Origin: Physocladia obscura
Taxonomy: Eukaryota; Chytridiomycota; Chytridiomycetes; Chytridiales; Chytriomycetaceae
Direction: 5' to 3'
DNA length: 19,837 nt
Assembly (NCBI GenBank): GCA_027596945.1
Contig: JADGJH010000381.1
Location: 1-19,837, forward strand
Below, in pieces: positions 9,801 to 19,837 of the stretch (position 1 is the stretch's first letter; the number at the start of each line of letters is the position of its first letter). The notes beneath the pieces were generated by a model. The model saw only the letters and a program-made list of their open reading frames with translations, was not told the DNA's origin and did not search any database. A program made the position numbers and the translations under genes.

Positions 9801-10307
9801 AACGAACATTTTGTCGCAGTGTCACAGATACTTTCGTGCCCTAAAAGAAAATTTTCGAGAATTTGTTCAAGATGCAAGTCAAAAGAGGAAAGTAACACCT
9901 ACAGCCATATGCATGAGTAAAAAGTAGATTCGATCAAGTTGCTCCGAGCTTCGTACCTGATTATTGTGACTATTACTATTAATGTGGTTGTGGCTGTTGG
10001 AGTTTCGAACGCCATTCACAGGAGCAGATGGTGGGCCGTGTCCCCATTTTCCCTTTTGAGGAATGCTTTCTCTTTCAGAGTTTGACTGCGAATGATTACG
10101 AAAATTATTGTGGTTACTGTGGTTATTGCGATTGTTTGAACGTTGCCCCCGCCCACCGCCACCACCACCGCCGCGTCCACCGCCACGATACGAAGATGAC
10201 GCTGACGAGTTTGAGTTTGAGTTTGCGTTCACGCTTGGTGTTGGCGACGAAGCATGTAGTTGAGGCGGAGGTGGCTGTTGTTGTACGGTCGCAGTGCGGC
10301 TGCTCAT
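6803..10307 (-). CDS. ATXN2: Ataxin-2 homologue (Lsm, LsmAD, PAM2), 9 coding exons
   Basis: The coding exons are 10307-9903, 9840-9591, 9517-9201, 9149-8676, 8624-8064, 8016-7932, 7852-7683, 7614-7122 and 7044-6803. They join in frame to 998 codons. In order: a Ser/Asn-rich N-terminus with an RGG-type patch (RGGGRGGGGGGGRG); an Lsm domain at about 120-205 (LLMHMAGTKVSVTLRQNVRY, then EGIL); an LsmAD domain at about 219-370 (FQTDSAIGSR, KWDQFATNKKLFGV, RIAKEMESEFGK, NEEDKYSSVLRK, ending YVPPAARNRN); a PAM2 motif at about 640-653 (KFNLSAVEFTPSF); two Gln runs (about 702-711 and 870-877); a Pro/Gly/Met-rich region; and an acidic tail. Family knowledge: a cytoplasmic mRNA-binding and stress-granule protein that contacts poly(A)-binding protein through PAM2. 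Introns are 47-79 nt and GT-AG. The first Met starts exon 1, just after a probable leader intron. Exons 2-5 are very sure; the 5' end is the least certain part. Confidence 0.93.
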
Positions 10308-10316
10308 TCGTGTTTT

Positions 10317-10388
10317 CTGATTTAAAAGTAGCCAAAATAATTAGTGCAGGTGGTAAGGTAGTACGCGTTTGAAACGCAGCTAACTCAC
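10317..10388 (-). other. Probable 5'-leader intron of the ataxin-2 gene
   Basis: On the - strand a perfect GTGAGT donor follows ACAG at 10388. An AG acceptor at 10318-10317 lies ten bases before the start codon. Removal of the 72-nt intron leaves a short leader and also deletes an upstream in-intron ATG. The size matches the coding introns. No transcript evidence is available. Confidence 0.5.
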
Positions 10389-10902
10389 CTGTAGTTACGT
10401 GGGAAACTACCTGAAAGGGCTAAAAGGTTGAAGTGGAAGCGAAAAGACACTATGTCTGAGCGATCGCGGCGTTGGCTGTTAGCTTATGATTAGTTAATAG
10501 TTTCATGATTGGATTAGAGTGAATTGATAATCAATATTTCCAGATCTCGCTAAAGATCCGAATCGATATTCTATCGTTTGGAGCTTAGTCTTGTTTCTTT
10601 GAATACTTTTCGCAGGCCCGTTAGTTTTCCTGGCTTCTCATAATGTTTACTATCAATAAAGACATTGAACAGTAGTAAACGCGATATGGCCAAAAACAGC
10701 CAGCTGTTATATCCCTGACTTGATATATCTTTTGTGGAAAATTTGCGTCTCGTTGTTGTTTATCCTGGAAGTGGTGCCGCTCTGCCAAATACAATCTTCC
10801 TCACCTTGACTTGCTTTCAAGCACAAATTGCAAAATGAAAGTCGCATCAAATTGAAAACGACATAAAAAAAAGTCCACATGTCAAATATAAATCAGTTTT
10901 TT
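10389..10902. promoter_or_regulatory. Gap between flippase 3' end and ataxin-2 5' end
   Basis: The two genes are in tandem on the - strand. This roughly 515-bp gap must hold the 3' UTR of the flippase and the promoter and leader of ataxin-2. The part near 10440-10480 is CpG-rich (GCGATCGCGGCG), unlike the desert at 3083-5357. No reading frame worth calling and no clear core promoter element is visible. Confidence 0.45.
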
Positions 10903-13900
10903 TTAGTTCATAATTTTCGTGTATGATGGCGGTGATACTCTTCGCTTCACAACCTTCATTACATACAGCGGCAGACTCGACACTGCCGTTATTATCAACA
11001 CTTTCACTGCGAAATTCCATGTCAATATAAACGCCATATCTACGTTATTATACATAATATTAGTATTCTACTAGCGAATTTCTTGAATCATACCAAAGTC
11101 TGTTGGCAGCATCCACATACTCGCAATATAAATAACAATAGTTGTCAACAGACTATAAACCATCCAAGGATGCCATGTGTTGATTTCAAATGCAACCATT
11201 AATAGCTCGTTAAAGACCAGCGAGGTGAATGATATAGAGACAATGTTTATAAACTCATTTTCGAATAGCATGAGTGAAAGCAACATTATCGCACCCCCTT
11301 GATAAACACTGATGACAAGCCACATATAGAACGTCTTATATGACAACGACCGTCCCTACGCATTTATAGAGGCAAGATTTAGTGTTTAGATAAATTTGAC
11401 GAGTATTGCAAGTTTACTTTGCGCAGATCTTTGTATAGCTCCGGATACAATAGAGCCATATCCTCAGACAAATCTCGATCCAAAACTAATGAAAACACTG
11501 GTGCCATTGTGTACGCGGTCGCATATCCGACCAGTAATAAACCCTGAGTTTATACTGTGAGATTATTTTTTAAAATTCAAAGTTAAACACACACACACCT
11601 GATACAGTGGAATTGGAGCGTAGTAAAAAATTGCAGAAAAAACAGCTTGCATAACTGAAATAATTAAACCGCGGTGAAACACGAATTGACTTAATTTTGC
11701 TGTTCGTTTGTCTGTTTGCAGCACAATAAATACAAGGCCACGAAAACACAAAAAAATAAAATACAAACAGCTATTTCGACCATGCCAAAGTAAAAGCTTC
11801 GTCAAATAACTAAACTGTGTTATTGAGAAGTCTGCTGCCAAACTGGCTTGCTTGCCTTCTTTTCCAACAATTCCAACTCCGACATCTGCAGCTTGAATCA
11901 TACTCACATCATTACCGCCATCACCAATTGCACATACACGCCCTTTTGTAGTCGTCGCCCTGATCAAGTTTGTTATCTCTGCTTTTTGTGTTGGAGAACA
12001 CCGACAGCAAATAACAACTGAAAGTAACAATGCAGTCGCAATGAATGCTTCCCGGTGATAGGTTGTCAGCGTATGTAATGATTCTCCATCAATAATAACT
12101 GCTAAATCAGTGCGATTCCGTAACACATCCAGTTCATCCAATGCCACGATTGGATCAGTCAGTTTTGAAATTATATGAATTCCTTGATTCCGTGCCACAA
12201 GTTTACTGCTGACCGCAATACATTGTGCAGTCTCGATTTTATCACCAGTCAACATCCATATTTTCAACCCAGCATTTCGGAGCAGTTCGAGCGTAAGTTT
12301 AACATCTTCTTGCAGCTTATCTTCGACGCCAGTAAGTCCGAGCAGATCAAGATCTCGTTCAATCAGAGCCATCGATTCACGAATTCGCACACCGCGGGAT
12401 GCTGTAACGTCGACACAGGCAGCAGCATATGCTTTTTCGAAGCTGGAGTATTCATCTTCGCTAAGTCTACGCCGTGCGACTACTAACGTGCGGAGCCCTT
12501 CACGTGCCATATTGCCACATTCTTCATCGAGCCAATCGTTATAACGTACAAGATTTCCCATAACACCGTCTGCGCCCTTTACGAGGAACCATATGTCTTC
12601 AGTTGCTTCTTCACGCACTATTATACCCATACGTTTGGATTCGGATGTGAATGGAAATGTTTGAAGAATTCGATAGGTGTGTTGCTGATGCGCTGAGATT
12701 TGAAGGAGGTGAATGTGTGTAAGTGTTCGCTTGTGGAGAGATAGTCCAACTTGAGATGTCCATTTCACTATCGCAATTTCGTCTGGCGATGATGCCTGGT
12801 AAGATATTTCACCTTCATCTGAAAAAACCGGGGTAACCTGAAATGCCAAAATAAATTAATATATGAGCACAATTAGGATAATTTTATAAAAAACTTGCAT
12901 TATGACAAAGCCCTAATGCAAACACAATATCTCGAACTCGAGTTCCAATGTCGCGACCTCTTACTCCAACCCCGCTACTTCCAACACCTCCCACAGAAGC
13001 CGCAATGTCTGTCGCATCCATTCCCACAACTCGCTTTACTTCTTCCATGCCTTCGTCCCCAGAAAAAGCCATTGTTCCCATATGCAGCTTCTTCAGTTCC
13101 ATTTCATTTCTGGTCAACGTTCCTGTCTTATCTGTCAACAAATATCCTACACGTCCCAATTCTTCAGGTATTGTACTCGTTCGAACAATAGTTCCTGGAA
13201 TGCTTTCGTCGTGCATGATCAAGGAGCTATACACTGTTTTCCCCATATCGAGATTAACGCGAAGTGAAATAGGAATAATGCAGCTGAAGAGAATGAGGAA
13301 ACGAAATGTCGTAATGTACCACGACGGTTTCAGTCCATCGAGAAATACAAGAAGTAACGCAAGTAGAAGAGACGTAAATGCGAGGATTTTGCTGAGGCTG
13401 TTGATTTCTAGATCAACAAGCCCGACTTTGGATGTTGGAAATGAGGTATTCATAACGGCGCGTGTTTCGCGGCCAGTATAAATAATTGCGCCTATTGCAG
13501 TGCCAGATGCGAGAACTGTATTGTTCCACAGCGTATTTTCCGCTGTGAGTGGATCGGTATGAAGGGGTGTCTGTGAGAGTTTGTATCAGGTTGGTTTCAA
13601 TCAAATAGGTTCAAACTAACAGAAGATAACGGATGAGGATATGTAATAAAATTTCCAAGAAAAGTGTGAATATCTTTTGTTGGTTTCTCAGCTTAAAAAT
13701 TCAGTCAGTATGTATATTGTTAACAAAATATATGATAAAGTAAATACCATATATAGATGCCGACAAGTCAAGCAAAGATTCATTTGACACAAGTTGTTGA
13801 CATGACGGAACAGCAATTCTGTTTCGCATAATTATTTGTTAAAGTTTTGAACCAAAATTTGGATCAAAACCTCATTTTCCAATCCGTTTCGCCATCTAAT

Positions 13901-15034
13901 TGATCGGTTCGAATAAAACATGTCCCGCTTTCTTCACTGGTTCTAAGCAAGATGCAATCGGCTGGAATCTGAGAATTATGTAAAATATCTATGAAGAAGA
14001 AAGGAATAATTTTAGTCTCACCCGCTGATCCTTTTCGATAACTATTAAATCGCCTACGCATAATTCAGAGCTTTTTGCCCAGTCTGAAACCTCACTTTCT
14101 CTAGTTAACCGTTGATATATTGTCGAATTGGCTTCCGCATCGCGTTTCATTCGCTCATAGTCATCTGCAGCTTCTTTTCCGAGTGTAATTGTGAGAACAA
14201 ATGCAAGCGGTGCCACGTATGAAAATAGTAATCCTGTAAGAATTCAATATTAGGGAGGCATGACGAAAAAAAAAAAAAAGAAAAAAATTGTACAAACCAA
14301 TCTTGAGAGCTGGGACAATTTGGGAAAGGGCGATAAGCAAGAAATATAGATTAAAGAAGAACTTGAACTAATGAAGGAAAAATCGGATTAATATCAGGAA
14401 TCAGGATTTCTTGTATGAAGATAACAATACCTGTTCGTACAAAACAACCGGCAAGAATGAAATTACATTGTACTTTTGATTTTGAATAACATTTGGAGGA
14501 TATCTGACAGACGAATCTGGATTCATATCGATTATTTACAAAAGGTATTAATGAGCATACGTCAAACAGCTCACCACAGTTGAGGGAAATTGAGCGCGGC
14601 TTCGCAGAAACCTTTTCTTTAATAAACGCGGCGCGAAAAGCCGTCCATAGGGACAGATTTGATGAAGAATTCTTGCGACGGAGCGGCAGTTGTTGTTTCT
14701 TGGCTTTCCCGTTCAAACTTGGGCTGGGACTGGGGGAGTTTGGCGTTGCGATCGGAGAAGCGCTGCGACGACGAAGGGCCGGCGTTGTACTTGCTGCTGC
14801 TCCTGCTGATGATAACGCAGCAGTAGGTGTTGGTTGTTCTGCGGACGGTATTGGAAACATCTCCATATCCGCTGTATCATTGTCTATTGCTAGCGAATGC
14901 GAATGTGAACGGCGGGTTTGGCTGCGACTGGTAATCCGATGCGTGCCGGCATTTCGTTCTTCTTCGGTTTCGACTTCGTCTTCGTGCAATCGTTGGTAAC
15001 GCGTTGGGCTGATTGATGGCCAGTTTCCTTTCAT
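10903..15034 (-). CDS. P4-ATPase, ATP9/Neo1-class phospholipid flippase, 13 coding exons
   Basis: The exons are 15034-14575, 14516-14431, 14367-14298, 14233-14022, 13968-13871, 13818-13748, 13691-13621, 13570-12899, 12837-11769, 11711-11599, 11543-11418, 11355-11094 and 11039-10903. They give 1148 codons. After a Ser/Pro-rich N-terminus come the first membrane hairpin, actuator DGET (about 301-304), the PISL motif (about 456-459), DKTGTLT with phosphorylated Asp503, KGAD (about 667), TGDK (about 777) and GDGGND (about 885). The last membrane segments end with [10 protein letters not shown]. The [22 protein letters not shown] and HGRNSYKR blocks and the C-terminus match human ATP9A/B and yeast Neo1. 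That class moves aminophospholipids in Golgi/endosome membranes and is not known to need a CDC50 subunit. The start at 15034 was chosen because hydrophilic sequence follows it; an in-frame ATG at 15127 would add a hydrophobic 31 residues. Introns are 50-64 nt, one of them GC-AG. Confidence 0.94.
12838..12898 (-). other. GC-AG intron in the flippase gene
   Basis: The eighth coding exon ends LGLCHN and the ninth begins [14 protein letters not shown], exactly the LCHNVTPV junction of ATP9 proteins. The intron between them opens with GCAAGT and closes with CAG. The nearest GT, a few bases inside, would shift the frame to an early stop. The site is otherwise a perfect match to the extended donor consensus, as is typical of GC-AG introns. 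Confidence 0.85.
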
Positions 15035-15419
15035 TTTTTGTGCTGTCTTTTTGTCATCCCGAATTATAAATAACACAACAAATACGAAGAAGCTTTTGCA
15101 TAAAAAACGGTGGGCATTAACTTCCAAAGTAGTTGCGTTTGACCGTATTGGAATTCGAAAGTTTACTATCAGTTAAAACCAGTCAGATTCACCAGACACA
15201 TTTTTCAAATCCGCAAAATCCTGAAACTCTTTCACAGCAACAGGTTAGTGAATTTCTCACAAATAAAGGGAATCGTCACGTGATTCCAGTGTGCGCCTCC
15301 AATTATATGTTTGTAGTTTGTCGCATCGCACTTGAATCTATAGTTGCGCTTAGTTGTTTGCTAATAGTTTTTTTTTCTTTGTAGACACCCTCATTGGCAA
15401 AAAACGAATAGCATCGAAT
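15035..15419. promoter_or_regulatory. Shared head-to-head promoter of flippase and exportin-1
   Basis: The two start codons point away from each other across about 385 bp, so both promoters must lie here. The palindrome TCACGTGA at 15276-15283 contains a CACGTG E-box, the usual site of bHLH factors. It sits within the probable exportin-1 leader intron. I see no clear TATA box for either gene. Co-regulation is an inference from layout only. Confidence 0.55.
15244..15384 (+). other. Probable 5'-leader intron of exportin-1
   Basis: The donor is CAG followed by GTTAGT at 15244. A T-rich tract ends in TTTGTAG at 15384, 35 bases before the start codon. Joining the flanks puts a stop ahead of the ATG in the frame open upstream, so this is a leader intron rather than a coding one. 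That supports the start at 15420. Confidence 0.5.
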
Positions 15420-18400
15420 ATGGAAGCTATTCTCGACTTTTCTCGCGAGTTTGACGTTACTCTAATCGACAGAGTTGTTCAGACTTTCTATTCCTCGACT
15501 GGCCAAGAGGTTCGAATATTTCCTCTCTCCACTATCTGAAGTTCACTCAATCATGAAACGAATAATTGCTTTTGCTTTCCTTTTTCTTGCATAGCAAGCG
15601 GCCGCCGAAAAAGTTCTTTCGCAGTTCCAAGCGCATCCGGATTCATGGAAGCAAGTCGACGGAATTTTGGAACGGGCGTCTCTACTACAAACAAAGGCAT
15701 GTGTTTTTACCGTTTGCCGCATGTCGCATTTTTTTTTCCGTTGTTGCTTTGCATAAATTTGCGCACTTCTATTGTTATCCTTTTCTTCCGAGAATTCAAT
15801 TCTGTTGCTTTGTTCTTGGCGTAGAGTTTGTTAAGAGGTGGCAATTTGAAAAAACAAATACTGGAAGGCCAAAACATCGAAACAATGAAATGCGCATAAC
15901 TTTTTCAATTGATTCCTTATATTTTTTCCCTTTATTTACTTCCTTGTTCTAACTGAAAGCCTGCCAAACACAGTTTATTGCACTGACGATACTTGAAAAT
16001 CTAATCAAAACAATGTGGAAGGCTCTACCTGATGTTCAAAGACAAGGTGTGACTCATAAGCAGAATAATTTTTATTTTTAAATATTTACTCTGTTTTTTT
16101 AAGGCATCAAGAATTTTATTGTCGGAATCATCATAAAAACATCGTCGGACGAAGCGACTTTCGAAAAGCAAAAGCTATATCTCAATAAGCTTAACATGGT
16201 GTTGGTACAGGTCTGTTATAAAGCCGCATTTGTCAGGAAAATGTTCTCTTAATTCCAGACAACAGATTGTGAAGCAAGAATGGCCACATAATTGGCCGCA
16301 CTTCATTTCAGAAATTGTCGAAAGCAGTAAAACAAATTTATCTCTTTGCGAAAATAATATGAAAATTCTTAAACTTTTAAGGTCTACAGTTTTTTTTTTT
16401 AAAATTCTTTTCGCTGACACAGATTTTAATTTTTTGCAACTCACAGCGAAGAGATCTTTGACTATTCGGCAGAGCAAATGACTCAGCAAAAGACTACAAA
16501 CTTAAAAAACTCAATGTGCGGTGAATTTTCGGAAATATTCCAACTGTGTCAGCAGGTTCTTGACAAAGCCGCGAAACCGTCGCTCATTTCTGCAACACTT
16601 GAAACTTTGCTTCGGTTTCTCAACTGGATTCCTCTTGGCTATATTTTTGAAACAAACATTGTGGATATTCTCTGTACCCGGTTTCTCGAAGTTCCCGAAT
16701 TCAAAAATACGACGCTAAAATGTTTAACCGAAATTGGTGGTCTGCAAGTTGGACCGGAATATAACGAAAAATTTGCGTTACTATTTAATGTTGTTATGAC
16801 GAGTGTTAATGAGATGGTTCCTAACCATGCTGGTTTGTAAATGTCATTTTCTCTTGTTTTCATTTAATGAAAATATTTCGAAACAGACTTAGCGAATTTG
16901 TATGAAACCGACGATGACGCGGAGCAATTTATTCAGAATTTAGGAATGTTTTTGACTAGTTTTTTGGGGGCCCACCTCAAGGTGATAATAATTACTTACT
17001 TATTACTGATTCTTCAACGAAATTTTTTGTATTTCTATAAGATAATTGAAGCAAGCGGAAATCGGGAATTATTAATCAACGCTCACCTCTACCTTATCCG
17101 TGTCTCACTCGTAAAAGATCGTGAAATTTTCAAAGTGTGTCTGGAATACTGGAACAAACTCGTCAGCGAACTCTATGAAGAAGTGCAACATATTCCTAGT
17201 AACGAAAATCCTCTCCTTAATCTTGGCGGACACCACGTGCAAAATCAACTGCAGAATCATCCAGCGCTTCGAAAACATATATATACCGAAATTTTATCAA
17301 ATCTCCGTGTTGTCATGATTGAACGAATGGTCAAACCTGAGGAGGTTCTGGTTGTTGAGAATGACGAGGGTGAAATTGTCCGGGAAACTCTCAAAGAAAG
17401 TGATACTATTGTTTTGTACAAAAGCATGCGCGAAGTTTTGGTTTACTTGACGCACCTGGATGTTGATGACACTGAAACAATTATGACAGATAAATTAGGC
17501 AAACAGGTTTGGTTGGTTTCATTTTTATTTTTACACACTTTCTCATCTTGATAAATTAGATGGACGGTTCTGAGTGGTCTTGGGATAATTTGAATAAACT
17601 CGCTTGGGCGATCGGATCTATTTCTGGTGCGATGAATGAAGAGACTGAGAAACGCTTTTTGGTTAATTTCATCAAATATTTGCTGAGTTTATGCGAAATG
17701 AAACGCGGTAAAGATAATAAGGCCGTTGTTGCCTCCAACATTATGTACATTGTCGGTCAATACCCGCGTTTCTTGAAAGCACATTGGAAGTTTTTGAAAA
17801 CCGTTGTGAAAAAATTGTTTGAATTTATGCATGAATTGCATGAAGGTAGACCACTTTTCTGTTTTTTGTTTTGTATTTACAAAAAAAAATATGATTTTGA
17901 AACTTTGTGTAGGTGTTCAGGATATGGCTTGTGATACGTTCATGAAAATTTGCCAAAAATGTAAACGTCAATTTGTTATGCAGCAACCCGGCGAATTACA
18001 ACCGTTTATTGATGAAGAGATTTTGAAGCAAATTGATATCATCACTGCGGATTTACAGCCGCACCATGTGAGTGGCTTTTGTTCTTTCTCTTAACTCTAT
18101 GTATGTTTAAAAACCAAAATTGAAACCAGGTACACTCATTCTATGAATCTGTTGGGTACATGATTTCGGCTCAATCAAACACACAGCTTCAAGAACGAAT
18201 GATTAAAGGATTGATGGAGCTTCCAAACCAAGCATGGGCTAATGTTATGGCTGAAGCAGGGCGAAATCCAAATTGCCTCAATAATCCCGATACTATTAAG
18301 ATTCTTGGAAATATCATCAAAACTAATGTCGCTGCGTGTAATTCTATTGGTGGTCATTTTGTGGTTCAAATTGGAGTAATTTACTGGGATTTATTGGAAC

Positions 18401-19730
18401 TGTATAAGGCTGTCAGTGCGTTGATTTCAGATTCTGTTGCCCAACAAGGTAAATTTCCCGTCTTTGCAAATTTTTTTGAAGCAAAATAAATTAATGGTTT
18501 TATTTTTATTTTTAGGATTGATTGCTACGCAAACTCCTCGTGTCCGTGGAATGCGCACAATCAAGAAAGAAATTTTGAAACTCGTTGATACTTTTATTCA
18601 AAAGGCTGACGACCTTCCCACAGTTAATGCTAACATGATTCCACCATTGTTGGACGCGGTTTTGCTGGATTATGCGAGAAATGTGGAGCAAGCTCGTGAA
18701 GCTGAAGTTTTGAATTTAATGGCTGGTGTGATCACTCGTTTTGGGGTACAAAATTTTGTAACTATTTTTTCAAACCGCTTATTTTTATTTTGTTGTTATT
18801 CAAAAGGATTTGATTGCGGATAAAATTCCACCGATTCTTGATGCTGTATTTGAATGCACATTGAATATGATAAACAAGGATTTCGAAAACTTCCCAGAAC
18901 ACCGCGCTGGATTTTTCAAAATGATTTTTGCTATCAACTCGAGCTGCTTCCCAGGTTTGTTTTTGATCCTCTCCAAATTTCTGTTGATAATTATAAGTTT
19001 GACTTTCATTTTTATTATTGCAGCCTTGCTTCAGCTTCCCGGTCCAGTTTTCAAGCTTTTCCTGGATAGTGTTGTATGGGGTTTCAAGCATACAATGAGA
19101 GACATCAGCGATTTGGGTCTCACAATTTGTCTAGAATTGATCAACAATTTTGCCAAATGCGATCCTTCCATCTCCAATTCGTTCTTCCAATCATACTATC
19201 TCAATATTCTACAAGACATCTTTTTTGTGCTTACCAACACATTCCACAAATCCGGATTCAAACTCCAGAGTGTTATTCTTGCACAAATGTTCCAAATGGT
19301 CGATAGTGGACAAATCAGTGCTCCTCTTTATAACCCGGCAACCGTGCCAAATCCTAACATGTCCAATCAAGAATTTTTGAGAGAGCACGTAATGTTACTG
19401 TTACAAAACGCATTCCCTCATTTGCAACCGTAAGTCAATTTTACGATTTTTGTATTTTTAATTTACGCGTGAATTTTATTCAGAAACCAAGTACGCGCAT
19501 TTGTCCTCGGACTATTTGAGCATAACAAAGATCTGATGGCATTCAAAATGCACCTGCGAGACTTTTTGATTACACTGAAAGAATTCGCGGGAGACGATAA
19601 CAGTGACTTGTACCTTGAAGAGAAGGAAATCGAAGCACGGGCAAAAATTGACAATGATCGCGCAGCTGCACTCAAAATTCCAGGAATGGTGAAGGTTTAT
19701 GACAGACCTGATGATGGGATGATGGATTAA
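15420..19730 (+). CDS. XPO1: Exportin-1 / CRM1 nuclear export receptor, 15 coding exons
   Basis: The exons are 15420-15509, 15595-15696, 15974-16046, 16104-16210, 16266-16381, 16447-16832, 16887-16981, 17042-17506, 17560-17845, 17913-18067, 18130-18448, 18516-18745, 18807-18954, 19024-19429 and 19484-19730. They give 1074 codons, against 1071 in the human protein. Almost every block of CRM1 is visible: LDFSREFD at the N-terminus, [114 protein letters not shown] and [16 protein letters not shown]. The C-terminal tail ends [17 protein letters not shown], as in fungi. CRM1 is a HEAT-repeat importin-beta family protein that carries leucine-rich NES cargo out of the nucleus with RanGTP. Cys523 sits at the leptomycin B site. 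The donor of intron 2 is uncertain. Confidence 0.96.
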
Positions 19731-19837
19731 AAGGGTGTGTTGGAACTGTTTTTTTTTTTGTGATTCTGGATTGCACTTTTTGAAACAATTTGTTCAAGCG
19801 TTGGTAAGAGTTATGCGTCGTTTCACCTGTTTATGAT
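19731..19837 (+). other. 3' flank of exportin-1
   Basis: This 107-base sequence follows the exportin-1 stop and includes a T run. It is likely 3' UTR. I see no AATAAA-type signal before the window ends. Confidence 0.4.

Noticed and set aside
10028..10372. A 114-codon + strand frame over the ataxin-2 N-terminus
   Set aside because: Antisense of the RGG/Asn-rich exon and its leader; no independent support.
12948..13481. A 177-codon + strand frame
   Set aside because: It is the antisense of the flippase exon coding DKTGTLT; the sense frame is unmistakably conserved.
14580..14999. A 139-codon + strand frame
   Set aside because: Antisense shadow of the low-complexity N-terminal exon of the flippase.
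15133..15384. An upstream frame before exportin-1 that might extend its N-terminus
   Set aside because: Splicing at the leader intron puts a stop before the ATG, and reading without splicing ends at TAG; CRM1 homology starts at 15420.
1..19837. A coordinated new biological system formed by the genes of this window
   Set aside because: The three main genes are conserved housekeeping families with no shared pathway visible; their adjacency alone does not support a system.

Overview
This window is eukaryotic nuclear DNA. It is AT-rich, and its genes carry many short introns, mostly 47-85 nt with GT-AG ends. No rRNA or tRNA gene and no CRISPR array was seen, and there is no operon-like layout. 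The protein set (exportin-1, an ATP9/Neo1-type flippase, ataxin-2, an MFS transporter and a MORN-repeat fragment) is generic for opisthokonts. Compact introns, the fungal-looking C-terminal tail of exportin-1 and a possible flagellar-type MORN gene make an early-diverging, chytrid-like fungus my best guess. That is an inference; the sequence alone does not fix the taxon.

Layout. Positions 1-512 are A/T homopolymer-rich and hold no gene I can support. A MORN-repeat exon (513-581) and a set of candidate small exons end at a stop at 1254 on the + strand. They run tail-to-tail into an intronless MFS transporter on the - strand (1246-2724). Positions 2725-6800 are a roughly 4-kb gap without a convincing gene. 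Its core, 3083-5357, contains no CpG dinucleotide at all and carries two inverted copies of a roughly 290-320 bp sequence, so it looks like an old, mutated repeat island.

The right two thirds are three well-resolved multi-exon genes. Ataxin-2 (9 coding exons, - strand, 10307-6803, 998 codons) carries Lsm, LsmAD and PAM2. The P4-ATPase (13 coding exons, - strand, 15034-10903, 1148 codons) is of the ATP9A/ATP9B/Neo1 class. Exportin-1/CRM1 (15 coding exons, + strand, 15420-19730, 1074 codons in the preferred model) follows. I traced every exon by splice signals, reading phase and family similarity, and all three models close in frame. The flippase and exportin start head-to-head across about 385 bp.

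The genes are housekeeping functions: RNA regulation, phospholipid flipping in the endosome/Golgi, and nuclear export. I see no evidence that they form one pathway or a new system. The most unusual signals are the CpG-free repeat island with its inverted repeat, a GC-AG intron that the flippase reading frame requires, and the domain dressing of the ataxin-2 protein.
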